A stretch of DNA of 64,000 nt from Nipponacmea schrenckii (GCA_030562195.1 CM060202.1:806001-870000), one strand, 5' to 3'; numbered from the stretch's first letter, positions 10,025 through 20,611 are shown. Made by a program: numbers and translations. The notes: a model not told the origin generated them from the sequence alone.

Positions 10025-10556
10025 GGCGCTACTTCACTTATGTACCTCTCTATGATTTTAATAGTTTATCCACTAAAAGACACCAGGGTCATGTTAAGGA
10101 CATTATTCTGAATGTTCACACCAAATTTCATCGCAATCGGACCATTTTTACTACCCTAAATCGATTTTTTTGTTCGTACAATTGTCGCTCTTTTCATAAA
10201 TAATGTTCGAATGTCGAAAAAAGGATAACTTAATTTCAACATGAATAAAGGTAAAGAGTAAATATAAGAGTCGTTTCGTACTAATACACACTAACTCGAG
10301 ACAATTTATGTGACTTTTCGTACTAAGTTAATAACATTCAAATATAATTCAAATTATTTGTTTTATGGAAAATATATTCGTTTCACAACTCCAAATTCGA
10401 AATAGACAAAAGTAAACGATGTGTCAGGCCCCATACTGTTTGCCAAAACAGGTACCGGTAGGTGAAATGACAATTCATGTTTTGATGATGTAATCCGATT
10501 ACTCACATGTCTCATGAGTCATCACAATGACAATAACTCACAAGGCTTAAGAGTCA

Positions 10557-11203
10557 CCTCACCATATAGCCCCTACTTCAGTATACTACCGCTACCGGAA
10601 ATGATGATCCAAAAAATTAGATTTTTTCATGATGTAACCCACAGACACTGACAATGACTCACAACACTCGAGAGTTACCACACTGTTCCACACTGTCCAG
10701 TACAGGGCCTTTAAGTAAGCCTACATATCGTCTATATAAGCCATATAGCCCCTACTTCAGTATACTACCGCTACCGGAAATGATGATCCAATTTTTTTTT
10801 TTTTTTTTTATGATGTGACCTACAGACACTGACGATGACTCACATGGCTCTAGAGTCACCTCACTGTCCACACTGATCAGTACAAGGCTTTTAAGTAAGC
10901 CTACATTTCGTCTATATAAGCCATATAGCCCCTACTTCAGTATACTACCGCTACCAGAAATGATGATCAAAAAAACTTAATTTTCTCATGATGTGACCCA
11001 CAGATATTGACGATGACTCACATGGCTCGAGAATCACCTCACTGACCCACACTGTCCAGTACAGGGCCTTTAAGTAAGCCTACATATTGTCTATATACGC
11101 CATATAGCCCCTACTTCAGTATACTACCGCTACCGGAAATAAGGATCCAAAAAACTAGATTTTTTTATGATGTGACCCACAGACACTGACGATGACTCAC
11201 ATT
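10557..11203. repeat. Left array of ~180-bp units in fold-back element (4 copies)
   Basis: Four head-to-tail copies, each starting near 'ATAGCCCCTACTTCAGTATA' at about 10564, 10746, 10926 and 11104. Each unit also holds 'CTACCGCTACCGGAAATG', 'TGACTCACATGGCTCGAGAG' and 'GGCCTTTAAGTAAGCCTACA'. Poly-A/T tracts in the units vary in length (up to 16 T near 10793-10809). The array ends abruptly at 11203, where orientation reverses. Confidence 0.9.
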
Positions 11204-12560
11204 TCCGGTAGCGGTAGTATACTGAAGTAGGGGCTATATGGCTTGTATACAAGATATGTAAGCTTACTTAAAGGCCCGTTGCTGGACAGTGTGGGTCAGT
11301 GAGGTGACTCTCGAGCCTTGTGAGTTAGTGTAAGTGTCTGTGGGTCACATCATAAAAAAATCAAAACTTTTTGATCATCATTTCCGGTAGCGGTAGTATA
11401 CTGAAGTAGGGGCTATATGGCGTATATAGACGATATCTAGGCTTACTTAAAGGCCCTGTACTGGACAGTGTGGGTCAGTGAGGTGACTCTCGAGCCATGT
11501 GAGTCATTGTCAGTGTCGGTGGGTCACATCATAAAAAAAATCTAATTTTTTGGATCCTTATTTCCGGTAGCGGTAGTATACTGAAGTAGGGGCTATATGG
11601 CGTATATAGACAATATGTAGGCTTACTTAAAGGCCCTGTACTGGACAGTGTGGGTCAGTGAGGTGACTCTCGAGCCATGTGAGTCATTGTCAGTGTCTAC
11701 TGGTCACATCATAAAAAAATCTAATTTTTTGGATCCTTATTTCCGGTAGCGGTAGTATACTGAATTAGGGGCTATATGGCCTATATAGACGATATGTAGG
11801 CTTACTTAAAGGCCCTGTACTGGACAGTGTGGGTCAGTGAGGTGACTCTCGAGTCATGTGAGTCATTGTCATTGTCTGTGGGTCACATCATACAAAAATC
11901 TAATTTTTTGGATCCTTATTTCCGGTAGCGGTAGTATACTGAAGTAGGGGCTATATGGCTTGTATAGATGATATGTAAGCTTACTTAAAGGCCCGTTGCT
12001 GCACAGTGTGGGTCAGTGAGGTGACTCTAGAGCCTTGTGAGTCATCGTCAGTGTCTGTGGGTCACATCATAAAAAAATCTAATTTTTTGGATCCTTATTT
12101 CCGGTAGCGGTAGTATACTGAAGTAGGGGCTATATGGCGTATATAGACAATATGTAGGCTTACTTAAAGGCCCTGTACTGGACAGTGTGGGTCAGTGAGG
12201 TGACTCTCGAGCCATGTGAGTCATCGTCAGTATCTGTGGGTCACATCATGAGAAAATTAAGTTTTTTTGATCATCATTTCCGGTAGCGGTAGTATACTGA
12301 AGTAGGGGCTATATGGCTTATGTAGACGATATGTAGGCTTACTTAAAGGCCCTGTACTGATCAGTGTGGGACAGTGAGGTGACTCTAGAGCCATGTGAGT
12401 CATCGTCAGCGTCTGTGGGTAACATCATAAAAAAATAAAAAAATTTGGATCATCATTTCCGGTAGCGGTAGTATACTGAAGTAGAGACTATATGGCTAAT
12501 GTAGACGATATTTAAGCTTACTTAAAGGCCCGCTACTGGACAGTGTGGGTCACTAAGGTG
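11204..12560. repeat. Right array of ~180-bp units, inverted (8 copies)
   Basis: Eight copies of the complement of the left-array unit, each beginning near 'TTCCGGTAGCGGTAGTATAC' at about 11203, 11384, 11564, 11741, 11920, 12101, 12279 and 12459. The spacing is 177-183 bases. The copies are very similar, pointing to recent expansion or conversion. The 4-versus-8 copy number makes the hairpin asymmetric. Confidence 0.9.
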
Positions 12561-13089
12561 ACTCACGAGCCATGTGAGTTATTGTCATTGTGATTACTCA
12601 TGAGACATGTGAGTAATCGATAACTTTTTTGGATTACATCATCAAAACATGAATTGTCATTTCACCTACCGGTACCTGTTTTGGCAAACAGTATGGGGCC
12701 TGACACATCGTTTACTTTTGTCTATTTCGAATTTGGAGTTGTGAAACGAATATATTGTCCATAAAACAAATAATTTGAATTATATTTGAATGTTATTAAC
12801 TTAGAACGAAAAGTCACATAAATTGTCTCGAGTTAGTGTGTATTAGTACGAAACGACTCTTATATATACTCTTTACCTTTATTCATGTTGAAATTGAAGT
12901 TATCCTTTTTTCGACATTCGAACATTATTTATGAAAAGAGCGACAATTGTACGAACAAAAAAATCTATTTAGGGTAGTAAAAATGGTCCGATTGCGATGA
13001 AATTTGGTGTATACATTCAGAATAATGTCCTTAACATGACCCTGGTGTCTTTTAGTGGATAAACTATTAAAATCATAGAGAGGTACATA

Positions 13090-13393
13090 AGGAAAATCTT
13101 TATGGAGTGCGTGTAAACAAGCTGTAAAAGATAACCTCCCTCAAGTTGGACAGGGAGTAATGAAAGACGTTCGAGGCAAGGAAACCGTCAGTAGAGGATT
13201 GAAAAACATACTTCAAAGTGCTGTCCAACCTGCTTTGAAATCCACCATGTCGGAAGCGCTGAAGAAGACCTTCGAGAGTATAAAAGACCCACAACCACGG
13301 CGAAAGCGGACGAAACCCTCCACAGCTCGTCCTGTCAATATCAAGAAACGAAAGAAAGATATCTCCGATGATGAATTCGTCCATGATGCGTAA
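13090..13393 (+). pseudogene. Basic minor capsid gene of second Polinton, 3' part
   Basis: The frame resumes directly after the right copy of the 9-base duplication. It carries a helical middle 'GLKNILQSAVQPALKST' and a strongly basic tail 'PRRKRTKPSTARPVNIKKRKK', ending with TAA at 13391-13393. The tail looks like a nuclear-localisation or DNA-binding region. The gene overlaps the start of the major capsid gene by a few bases (ATG at 13382), a compact viral arrangement. Confidence 0.7.
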
Positions 13394-14058
13394 TGATTCC
13401 TGCTCCTGTGCTCCAGATGAACTACAACAACTCTTTACCGTTCCCGACACCCAAACAGCGGTCACCAAAGTCACCAAAATTCGCAAGTATCCTGTGACCA
13501 GCAAATTGAAACACGATGGTCCATTGGAACTTTTGATTCCTAATTCAAGTACGGATCTCACTATCCCTATCGAGCCTGAATGGAAAATCTTTTGAGTTTT
13601 GGCCGTGGAGCCAAAAACGATCAACTCACTGCCAACAAACAATGCCAAATATCCACTCAAACGAGTCGTTGTGAAAGACATCAGCATACTCGGCTGTCGC
13701 CGTTTTCACGATAATTTATTCATCAGCGACTTGAATACAACAAATCGACGAAAAATGGGGATATGGTCGACGAGTATTTCATGGATTCCTATTTAGATTT
13801 GATGGAACGCGTGGGAATGCTCAACCACAAGGAAGATTTACAACGACTATATAAAAGGCTACACTATCTTTGGTTTTGATTTGACCATTGATCAGGGAGC
13901 AGATCAACTCAATTTTAAACCAAAAAACGTCTGGAAGTTTGTCTTTGTAATTGAGATCCGAAAACGAACCTCAGAATCCACTCAATTTGTTGCTGTTTGC
14001 CGAATACGATAATGTCTGGGAAATCGACGCCAACCACCAACTTTTGTTGGACTGGTAA
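13382..14058 (+). pseudogene. Major capsid protein of second Polinton, internally deleted
   Basis: ATG at 13382 begins a frame with 'APDELQQLFTVPDTQTAV', matching the N-terminal signature of Polinton double-jelly-roll major capsid proteins, followed by 'DGPLELLIPNSS'. After a stop near 13594 the frame shifts ('VVKDISILGCRRF', then 'YTIFGFDLTIDQG' at about 13850-13890). The C-terminal end 'LLFAEYDNVWEIDANHQLL' stops at 14058. Only about 225 codons' worth of DNA remain where several hundred are normal, so much of the jelly-roll core is deleted as well as frameshifted. The relation to the C. elegans F54H12.2-type proteins is from memory of the family. Confidence 0.75.
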
Positions 14059-14163
14059 ACCACTGTATACGTCACAGTCGGAGGAAGCTTTAGGCTCTCA
14101 CATTTCTGAACAATTTTGAAGTGTTTCAGCCAGGAATCAATTACGAAACACCAAACCAATAAA

Positions 14164-14293
14164 CTATCCTGTGGCATATGTTGTTAATACCGACGACGAT
14201 AATCAGCCCGGTAAACACTGGACAGTTTTTGTGTGTGATAAAAACCATTGCGATTTCTTCGACTCGTATGGATGCAGACCTGTCAACCCCTAA
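14164..14293 (+). pseudogene. Adenain-like cysteine protease, His-Asp region only (second Polinton)
   Basis: Reads 'YPVAYVVNTDDDNQPGKHWT' with the catalytic His in KHW, then 'FFDSYGCRP' with the catalytic Asp, and stops at 14291-14293. The Cys-bearing half, which is the part preserved in the first Polinton copy at 2969-3199, is absent here. The Polinton ends at about this point, since following sequence has a different composition. The gene directly follows the major capsid gene, as in other Polintons. Confidence 0.75.
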
Positions 14294-15743
14294 AGACTGT
14301 TTGGAGTGAGACATTAAGAAAAGCCGGGGTCCAGGTCCCCCAGGTCCCTGGCCAGCCCAGGGGTGGGGGGGCGAAGCCCCCCCCCTGCAGAAAACAAATA
14401 TTTGTAATTTTCAAGAGTATTTTGGAGCCTCCTGGATGCAAATAATATCACTGAAAAAGCCGAATCATTCGGGAAGACATCGTTTTAGTACGTCGTTCAT
14501 TGAGATGTTCAAGTTTTATAAACGTGAATGCAAATTCATGACCTTTTTGATTTTTTGATTAAGTGCCATACGATTAGCGTGAGATGATTCATTGGCGGCA
14601 TGAGAGTGGGACATTTGTCAATAAAGCGTGAGACTCCCGCCAAATGCGTGAGAGTTGACAGGTCTGTGGATGTCCCCCAGAAATGTATGGTTAAGATTTC
14701 GCCGACTTTGCTCAACGTCAAGGACCCAAATGGATTCAGGGATTTGCTTGTTTTACTTGTGTCATAGATTTCACGTTCCCGCACCCTATGCTTTATCGGA
14801 ATTTAAATCAAAATTAACCGAAAACGATCGTTTAGTACATGCATGGACCCATGATCATTTCCCTTGCTTGAGGTTTGAAGATGGTCAATCATGCCGAAGC
14901 TTTATGACTGTAAATACGTTTTAGTTCATTGTTCAAAAGTTACTTGTTATTAATGCTTGTTTATGATTGATGTTTATTGATTAAAGTTACAAAATACCAA
15001 GTGACTTGGTTTTTATCCAATCAAAATCCCTTTCCGGTTTCCGGTTATCATAAATGGCGTTTCTTAAAAAATTTTCAGAGTAAATTTATCGTTAGTTTAC
15101 GACTAATTCGGGTGTAAACTTACGAATGGTCAAAGCTGTGGTAAATGGCAGACTTTAAAACCAAAATGGCCGCTATTATTGCTATCAATAATGAGGTACT
15201 GAAAAAGTAGCGTTAATTTAATATTAGATATGATCTGCTAGCAAGTTTAACCGAACAAGAAAATCGTCTAGAGACTCAGCGTACCTTCCTGATTTATTAC
15301 ATTTGTAGGGGAGAGTGTATGGCACGAAATCGCGCGGCCACAGGTCGACGATCATGCAGTGTCATCGGCCCATCAGAACTAGGCCTAGCAGGTAGGCCGG
15401 TGTACCCATTTGGAATCGTCGGTAACTTCCAAATGACGCTATAGAGTACAGACAGGCTAACGCAAACCTCAAAAGAATGTCAATATAGATGAAATTTTAT
15501 TCACAGGGTTTAATGATAAAATGTAAAAGACATTTAAGCCACGGCAAACGATTAAATAACAAAAGGGCACGTCATAACAAGACAACTGTGAATTCGGTGG
15601 AAGAACAGAGATTCGAGGATAGAGTTCCATGCGCACTGTGATAGAATTACGCTTGCGACAGTAAAATCCATGTAACATGACAAGTTTCTTGCTTGAATTT
15701 GTTCAAATGACTATCATATGGGATGAACATAATATGCCAAGAT
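14294..15743. other. Non-coding stretch, no recognised gene
   Basis: Contains a GC-rich patch at 14325-14390 with GGGGGGGCGAAGCCCCCCCCC (an inverted run of G and C that could fold). Two short open frames at 14536-14924 overlap on opposite strands and match nothing I know. I see no RNA gene or clear repeat. Confidence 0.4.
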
Positions 15744-15939
15744 AGCTTGCCAGGCAAGGTGATATACGCAAACTGACAGCATTGATTATAAATAAAAGAT
15801 AGCTTGCAAGGCAAGATAATATACGCCCACTGGCAGCATTTATTTCAAATAAAAACTTTTCAGTAAGGTTACAATAAGTGGAATGAAATATTCAACCTTC
15901 CACCATATAATTTATTTTTTTCTAGGGTCTCTAGTGCTA

Positions 15940-17319
15940 ATGCTCAAAAGAAAGTATACACCAATCGCCAAAAATATTTCCACCGCAATTGTTCAAGAAT
16001 TTTTCACACGGAGGAATGTCACCCACCTGAATATCCTCCATTTCCGAGTAGGAGCAGTGGCCAAAAATCACGAATTGCACGAAATTTTCATTTTATCGAA
16101 AAATGGCAGAATTTCCTGCATTTCAAAATGCACGTGCATACAGACGGTATAAAACAACCTGCATGAAACGTTAGGGGTAAAGAAGAAAGAAAACACAATG
16201 CCATGTTTGAACCAGATTGAGAGAGAGATAGCTGTGGGAATGGCCCAACAGGGAGCGACTAACGCCGCCATTGCAAGAACCTTCGGCTGCACCAGAGCCA
16301 CGGTGGTCAGACTGCTGCAACGACTAGGGCAGACGAGCAGTACAAAGGACAGGTCTAGGAGCGGTCGACCACGCGTCACAACGCCCGTTGAAGATCGCCA
16401 CATCCGGGTTATCCACATCAGAAACCGATTCCTGACGGCAACGTCGACGGCGGCGACAGCACTGGGACACCCGATCAGCCGACACACAGTGTACAGACGA
16501 CTGCGACAACCAGACAGGTACGACGGTGGCAGCGGCGCGATTGGTCTCGAGTTTTGTTCACAGACGAGAGTCGGTTTCACTGTACAGGAATGATGGCCGG
16601 GCCAGGGTGTACAGACGAGCAGGAGAACAATTGGAACCGAATTGCATTCAACAGGTCCGAGCGTTTGGAGGAGGCAGCGTCATGGTGTGGGGCGGTATCT
16701 GCGGTGATCTGAAGACGAGGCTGGTGACCGTACGTGGAAACCTGAATGTCCTGTTTATCCAGCAGCACCAAGGACGATTCGTGTACCAGCACGATAACGC
16801 CAGGCTCCACACCGCTAGGTTGACTCAGGACTTCCTGAACAGGTCCAACACTGATGTGTTGCCATGGTCAGCCTGCTCCCCCGATATGAACCCTATCGAG
16901 TAGCTTTGGGATCACCTGGACAAACAGATGACAAGCAGTACCACCTGTCACCCTACAACAGCTGGAGCAGTGCATACACGATGAATAGCAGCGACTCACT
17001 CCTGCAGTCATCCGTCGGTTGACGTCATCAATGCGACGACGCGTCATGGCTTGCATCAACGCTCACGGAGGCCACACACGCTACTGAACTCTTTTTGTTG
17101 ATTTTCCCAAGTGGAAACGTTTGTTATTGGACAATGGAATGTGTACTGTAATGTGTAAATTGTCACCACTTGTTCTTGATTGATGATCAAGGCAAACATT
17201 GTGATTACAATGAACTTTATGTTTATTCACCCTATATGCATTAAACAAATTTGTTCAAATACTTTCTTTAGTTTTCATTTTTTGGCTGGTCAAAGAGGCG
17301 TATACTTTCTTTTGAGCAT
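15940..17319 (+). mobile_element. Tc1-like DNA transposon, 1.38 kb, TA target site
   Basis: The termini are a 20-bp perfect inverted repeat, ATGCTCAAAAGAAAGTATAC, flanked by TA at 15938-15939 and 17320-17321. Length is as expected for the Tc1 family. A ~22-base sequence close to TTTATTTTTTTCTAGGTCTC is present on both outer flanks (about 15911-15932 and 17323-17342); this is odd for Tc1 and may reflect an earlier duplication in the host element. It encodes the broken transposase described separately. Confidence 0.9.
16198..16990 (+). pseudogene. Tc1-family transposase, broken
   Basis: The N-terminal helix-turn-helix DNA-binding part is at 16198-16515 ('GATNAAIARTFGCTRATVVR', then 'RSGRPRVTT'). 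Catalytic-domain pieces follow: 'FTDESRF' (first Asp, about 16555-16575), 'GGGSVMVWGGI' (16665-16700), 'YQHDNARLHTA' (second Asp, about 16783-16815) and 'WSACSPDMNPIE' (Glu, about 16865-16903). A TAG stop directly follows the Glu codon. At least one shift near 16580 and a deletion of a few dozen residues between the two domains make it non-functional. Confidence 0.9.
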
Positions 17320-17452
17320 TAGTTTATTTTTTTCTAGGTCTCTTGTTTCATTAAAAATTGTCAAGAATTGTACCAAATAACTCATTAACGATTTTTCGGT
17401 ACTTTTTATACGCCTACATTATAATGTGGTCGTATAATGTCGTCACCCCTGT

Positions 17453-17499
17453 CTGTCCGTCCGTCGGTCCGTCCGTCGGTCCGTCCGTCCGTCCGTCCA
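17453..17499. repeat. (GTCC)n / (GTCG)-interrupted microsatellite
   Basis: A run of GTCC units with GTCG interruptions. Its complement recurs at about 18275-18311 in the opposite arm, so it is part of the inverted repeat rather than an independent expansion. Confidence 0.85.
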
Positions 17500-17506
17500 C
17501 GATTGC

Positions 17507-17989
17507 TTGTGAACGCAATAGAGGCTATAGTTTTTGTCGGATTTGAATGAAACTTGCTGTGAACATTTATATTGATGAGATCTCGGACAAGTTCGAAATT
17601 GGCAATTTTTCGATGAAAGGTTTTTGAGTTATTGCACTTGACTTAGTAAAAACGCGTCAAAATTGGCTTGTGAACGCGATAGAGACTACATTTTTCATCG
17701 GATTTAAATGAAACTTTCTGTGATCATTAATATTGATGAGATCTTGGACAAGTTCGAAATTGGCAATTTTTCGTTGAACGGTTTTTGAGTTATTGCATTT
17801 GACTTAGCCAAAACGCGTCAAAATTGGCTTGTGAACACGATACAGACTACAGTTTTCATCGGATTTAAATGAAACTTTCTGTGATCATTAATATTGATGA
17901 AATCTTGGACATGTTCGAAATTGGCAATTTTTCGATGAACGGTTTTTGAGTTATTGCACTTGACTTAGCCAAAACGCGTCAAAATAGGG
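17507..17989. repeat. 161-bp tandem repeat, three copies
   Basis: Copies begin with TTGTGAACGC or a variant at 17507, 17668 and 17829. Each holds 'TTTGAATGAAACTT'-type sequence, 'ATTGATGAGATCT' and 'GTTCGAAATTGGCAATTTTT', and ends with 'AACGCGTCAAAAT'. Only one copy-equivalent is present, inverted, in the right arm. Confidence 0.9.
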
Positions 17990-17991
17990 TG

Positions 17992-18135
17992 GTGAATGGC
18001 TCAGTGGTTAGCGAGTTGGACTGTCGTCTGCTAGGCGACTAGGTGCCGTGGGTTCGAATCCCGATCGGTGCGAGGAAATAAAAATTAGGTCTGATTCCTA
18101 GGCCCGTGCTTTCCCGGAACTACGAGATAGTAGTT
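17992..18135 (+). repeat. tRNA-like (SINE head) sequence at the apex of the inverted repeat
   Basis: Contains a box A-like TGGCTCAGTGGTTAGCG near 17998 and a box B GGTTCGAATCC near 18050, in the spacing of a tRNA gene with a long variable arm. The acceptor-stem ends do not pair well, so I do not call a functional tRNA. It replaces the expected start of a fourth 161-bp unit and ends near 18135, where the opposite arm begins. It could be a SINE that inserted at the apex, or a built-in Pol III promoter. Confidence 0.6.
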
Positions 18136-18703
18136 TCCCCCCCTCTATCAAAAACCGTTCATCGAAAAATCGCTAATTTCGAACTTGTCCGAGATCTCAT
18201 CAATATAAATGTTCACAGCAAGTTTCATTCAAATCCGACAAAAACTGTATCCTCTATTGCGTTCACAAGCAATTGTGGACGGACGGACCGACGGACGGAC
18301 GGACCGACGGACAGGGGTGACGACAATATACGACCACATTATAATGTAGGCGCATAAAAATACCGAAAAATAGTTAATGAGTTGTTATTAGGTACAATTC
18401 TTGACAGTCTTTAATGAGACCCTAGAAAAAAATAAATTATATGGTGGAAGGTTGAATATTTCATTCCACTTATTGTAACCTTACTGAAAAGTTTTTATTT
18501 GAAATAAATGCTGCCAGTGGGCGTATATTATCTTGCCTGGCAAGCTATCTTTTATTTATAATCAATGCTGTCAGTGGGCGTATATCACCTTGCCTGGCAA
18601 GCTGTTGATGGACATTATGTACATTTCAGTATCATCGAGCTTATATGTAGAGTGAAATTCAAGTAGTATCTGGCCATCACAGAGCTAAACCGTATTCAAA
18701 GCG

Positions 18704-19835
18704 TCAGGACTTAGCAATGAAATTTTGGACTGTTTCGAAGATAATAATTATATTTTCAACGACAGTGAGGCTAGTATCGCCTCTCAGTATAGCTCTAGGA
18801 TCGAGATATTTTGGGTTCCGATCATCTAATGTTTGTAAGCGTTGGTGATTGTAAAGTGCACAATTGTCTACTGTATGACCAGATGAGCAGCCAGGGTTTG
18901 TTGTTAAGTGTCGTAAGAATTTATGGTAGTTTAAATCTTTTATACTGTTCTGAATTCTACAGTGGTGTATCTGATTTACTCTTCTACCATTATGGAACTT
19001 AGCAAGGGGTCTTCTGAAAAGTGAACTTTGGTTTTGTTTGAAAGTTATGAAGTTTTGAGAGTTTTGGATGTGTTCCAACAAAGAATTCCATTTTCGCATA
19101 GTTGATGGTAGAATGAATTATAGTGGACGTTAGACTAGGCTCTTGATGTGTGTTATTATTTCGTGAATAATACTGATAAGAATGTTGAGCTTGGCTGTTT
19201 ATCACCTTATAGAAAAGGTTCAGTTCAGCTCCAAAATCAAAGTGAAGAAGAATGAATGATTACATAATTTCAATGGAGATATTTAATGGCTCGTAGCCAA
19301 TTGATTGATTTTGTGATGTTGATGTGATCTTTCCATTTGCAGTCTGAGCTAAATATACCAAAATGTTTGTAGTAAATAGAGTCGGATATAGTTTATTTAT
19401 TGAAATCTAGAGAAAACTGTGAGGAACATATTTTCATGGTTTTTGCTGGACAACGTTCTATGATTTTGCCCGGTTCCCTATTACGTTCAGATCGTCATTT
19501 AAGGTCTTCTGGCAAGCATCTGGGTTCTGAATTGACATATACATGGAAGTATCATCAGCAAATTGTGGAAATCACTCTTATGATGTCATTTATGAAGATG
19601 AGGAATAGAAGTAGAAGTGGTCTCAGCATAGACCACTGTGGGACACCATTTGGGATTTCTATACTGCTGGACGCAAGACATTTGATAGTAACAGATTGAT
19701 TTTTTTTCAGCCAGGTAGCTCTTAAGGAGTATTTCCTTTCATTCCATTTAACACAAGTTTCCACATAAGTCCCCGATGCCACACTCTATCGAAAGCCCTA
19801 CTAATGTCAAAAAGATTCCCTTTACATCTCCCCCT
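18704..19835 (-). pseudogene. CR1-type non-LTR retrotransposon ORF2 fragment (RT to C-terminus)
   Basis: On the minus strand from 19835: 'ISRAFDRVWHRGLMWKL' (RT motif A region), 'IEIPNGVPQ' with '..LLLFLIFINDII' (the GVPQGS..GPLLF block with substitutions), a degenerate YADD region, and then 'MRKWNSLLEHIQNSQN'. The C-terminus carries 'NPGCSSGHTVDNC' and 'LRGDTSLTVVENIIIIFE', typical of the ending of CR1-like ORF2 proteins. Several shifts and stops break it and the 5' part is cut off at about 19835 by a T-rich tract and microsatellite. Clade assignment is approximate. Confidence 0.7.
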
Positions 19836-19911
19836 TTTTTTTTTCTTTTTTTTTTTATCTTGAAAATTTTTTATTCAAAATACATGTTCATAATAATAAT
19901 AATAATAATAC

Positions 19912-19971
<60 letters not shown>

Positions 19972-19974
19972 ACA
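19830..19974. repeat. T-rich tract followed by (AAT)n microsatellite
   Basis: Two ~9-10 base T runs at about 19836-19857, then about 26 units of TAA/AAT with a few CTA variants at 19890-19972. It lies where the 3' end of the minus-strand Tx1-like LINE is expected, so it may be that element's simple-repeat tail. Confidence 0.85.
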
Positions 19975-20611
19975 ATGCATAAATACAATAGCAGGCTATA
20001 GATCTATTTACAGTTGTAAAAACTTTTTTCTTTAAAATATATATGTACATGTGCTATTTAAAAACGTGATGCATTTACAGGTGAAAGCAGAGCCTGTCTT
20101 AGTATATACAAAAATATATATAAATAGGCTGACCTCCAGGCTGGTACCTTTGTGCAAGAACGAAAAGAAAAGATACCAGTTAAGGAGGACTTCCAAAAGC
20201 AATGGCCTTGCAAAAATGATGTTCCAGGGGAAAAAAGGAACACCTAAAAAATTATATACTGAAAAAACATGTTTAACTATTTAGTTGTAAAACGAAACGT
20301 GGTTATAAGGGTCAGTAGGCCAGCCAATCATTTTTACCAAAAGTAGGTCAGTAGAGCATGACCTATTTTAAACGTGCAGGAAGTCTACTATAATGTAAGT
20401 CTTATAGTAAAAATGAAGAAAAAAAGAAAAAATTTAGTACACTAAAATAAGATATGAGGTTAAATCAAAATTATGGAATTACATAAAATAAACTATGGAT
20501 TACATAATTATGAAAGTTTGACAATAGGTTGTAAGTTAATTACATCAATATATTGTGGATAGGACAAAAGTTTTTTTGAACTTACTGTCTTGAAGGAAAT
20601 AATACAAATGT
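19975..20611 (-). other. Probable 3' UTR of Tx1-like LINE
   Basis: Non-coding and AT-rich, lying between the LINE's last coding piece and the (AAT)n tract. No gene is recognised. The assignment rests on position only. Confidence 0.4.

Larger units (their letters stand above)
10025..13089. mobile_element. Fold-back (MULE/FB-like) element with long inverted arms, 9-bp target duplication
   Basis: The two ends are long near-identical inverted repeats: the left side from 10041 (TGTACCTCTCTATGATTTTA) matches the complement of the right side ending at 13087. The outer ~520 bases are single-copy and the inner parts are arrays of a ~180-bp unit, 4 copies in one orientation then 8 in the other. Direct copies of AGGAAAATC flank it at 10016-10024 and 13090-13098, and removing the element plus one copy restores the interrupted frame. 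Long structured TIRs and a 9-bp duplication are features of Foldback/Mutator-like elements. The left end has about 16 extra bases (10025-10040) with no partner on the right. It has no usable ORF, so it is non-autonomous. Confidence 0.85.
15744..18603. mobile_element. Inverted-repeat (fold-back-like) element with (GTCC)n and hairpin-motif ends
   Basis: The left end, AGCTTGCCAGGCAAGG at 15744, is mirrored by CCTTGCCTGGCAAGCT ending at 18603. About 190 bases of left sequence (to 15935) match the complement of 18405-18603, and 17322-17600 matches the complement of about 18140-18400. Each end carries two tandem copies of a ~43-bp motif containing the hairpin. The left arm has been split by a Tc1-like transposon (15940-17319) and has three 161-bp units, against one in the right arm. 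No target duplication is obvious and there is no ORF of its own. Elements of this kind, with GTCC/GGAC microsatellites inside, are frequent in mollusc DNA as I recall. Confidence 0.75.

Noticed and set aside
10557..12560. CRISPR-like or protein-coding repeat array
   Set aside because: Units are contiguous ~180-bp satellites with no spacers and no open frame, in a eukaryotic context, and they are inverted about a midpoint.
14536..14924. Host exon on either strand (82 and 89 codons)
   Set aside because: The two frames overlap on opposite strands, have no recognisable domain, and no splice or neighbouring exon support is visible.
16068..16580. 170-codon minus-strand frame
   Set aside because: It is antisense to the Tc1 transposase N-terminus and lacks any motif; the plus strand has the recognisable helix-turn-helix protein.
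17992..18072. Functional tRNA gene
   Set aside because: Box A and B are present but the acceptor stem does not pair and there is no proper terminator; it fits a SINE head better.
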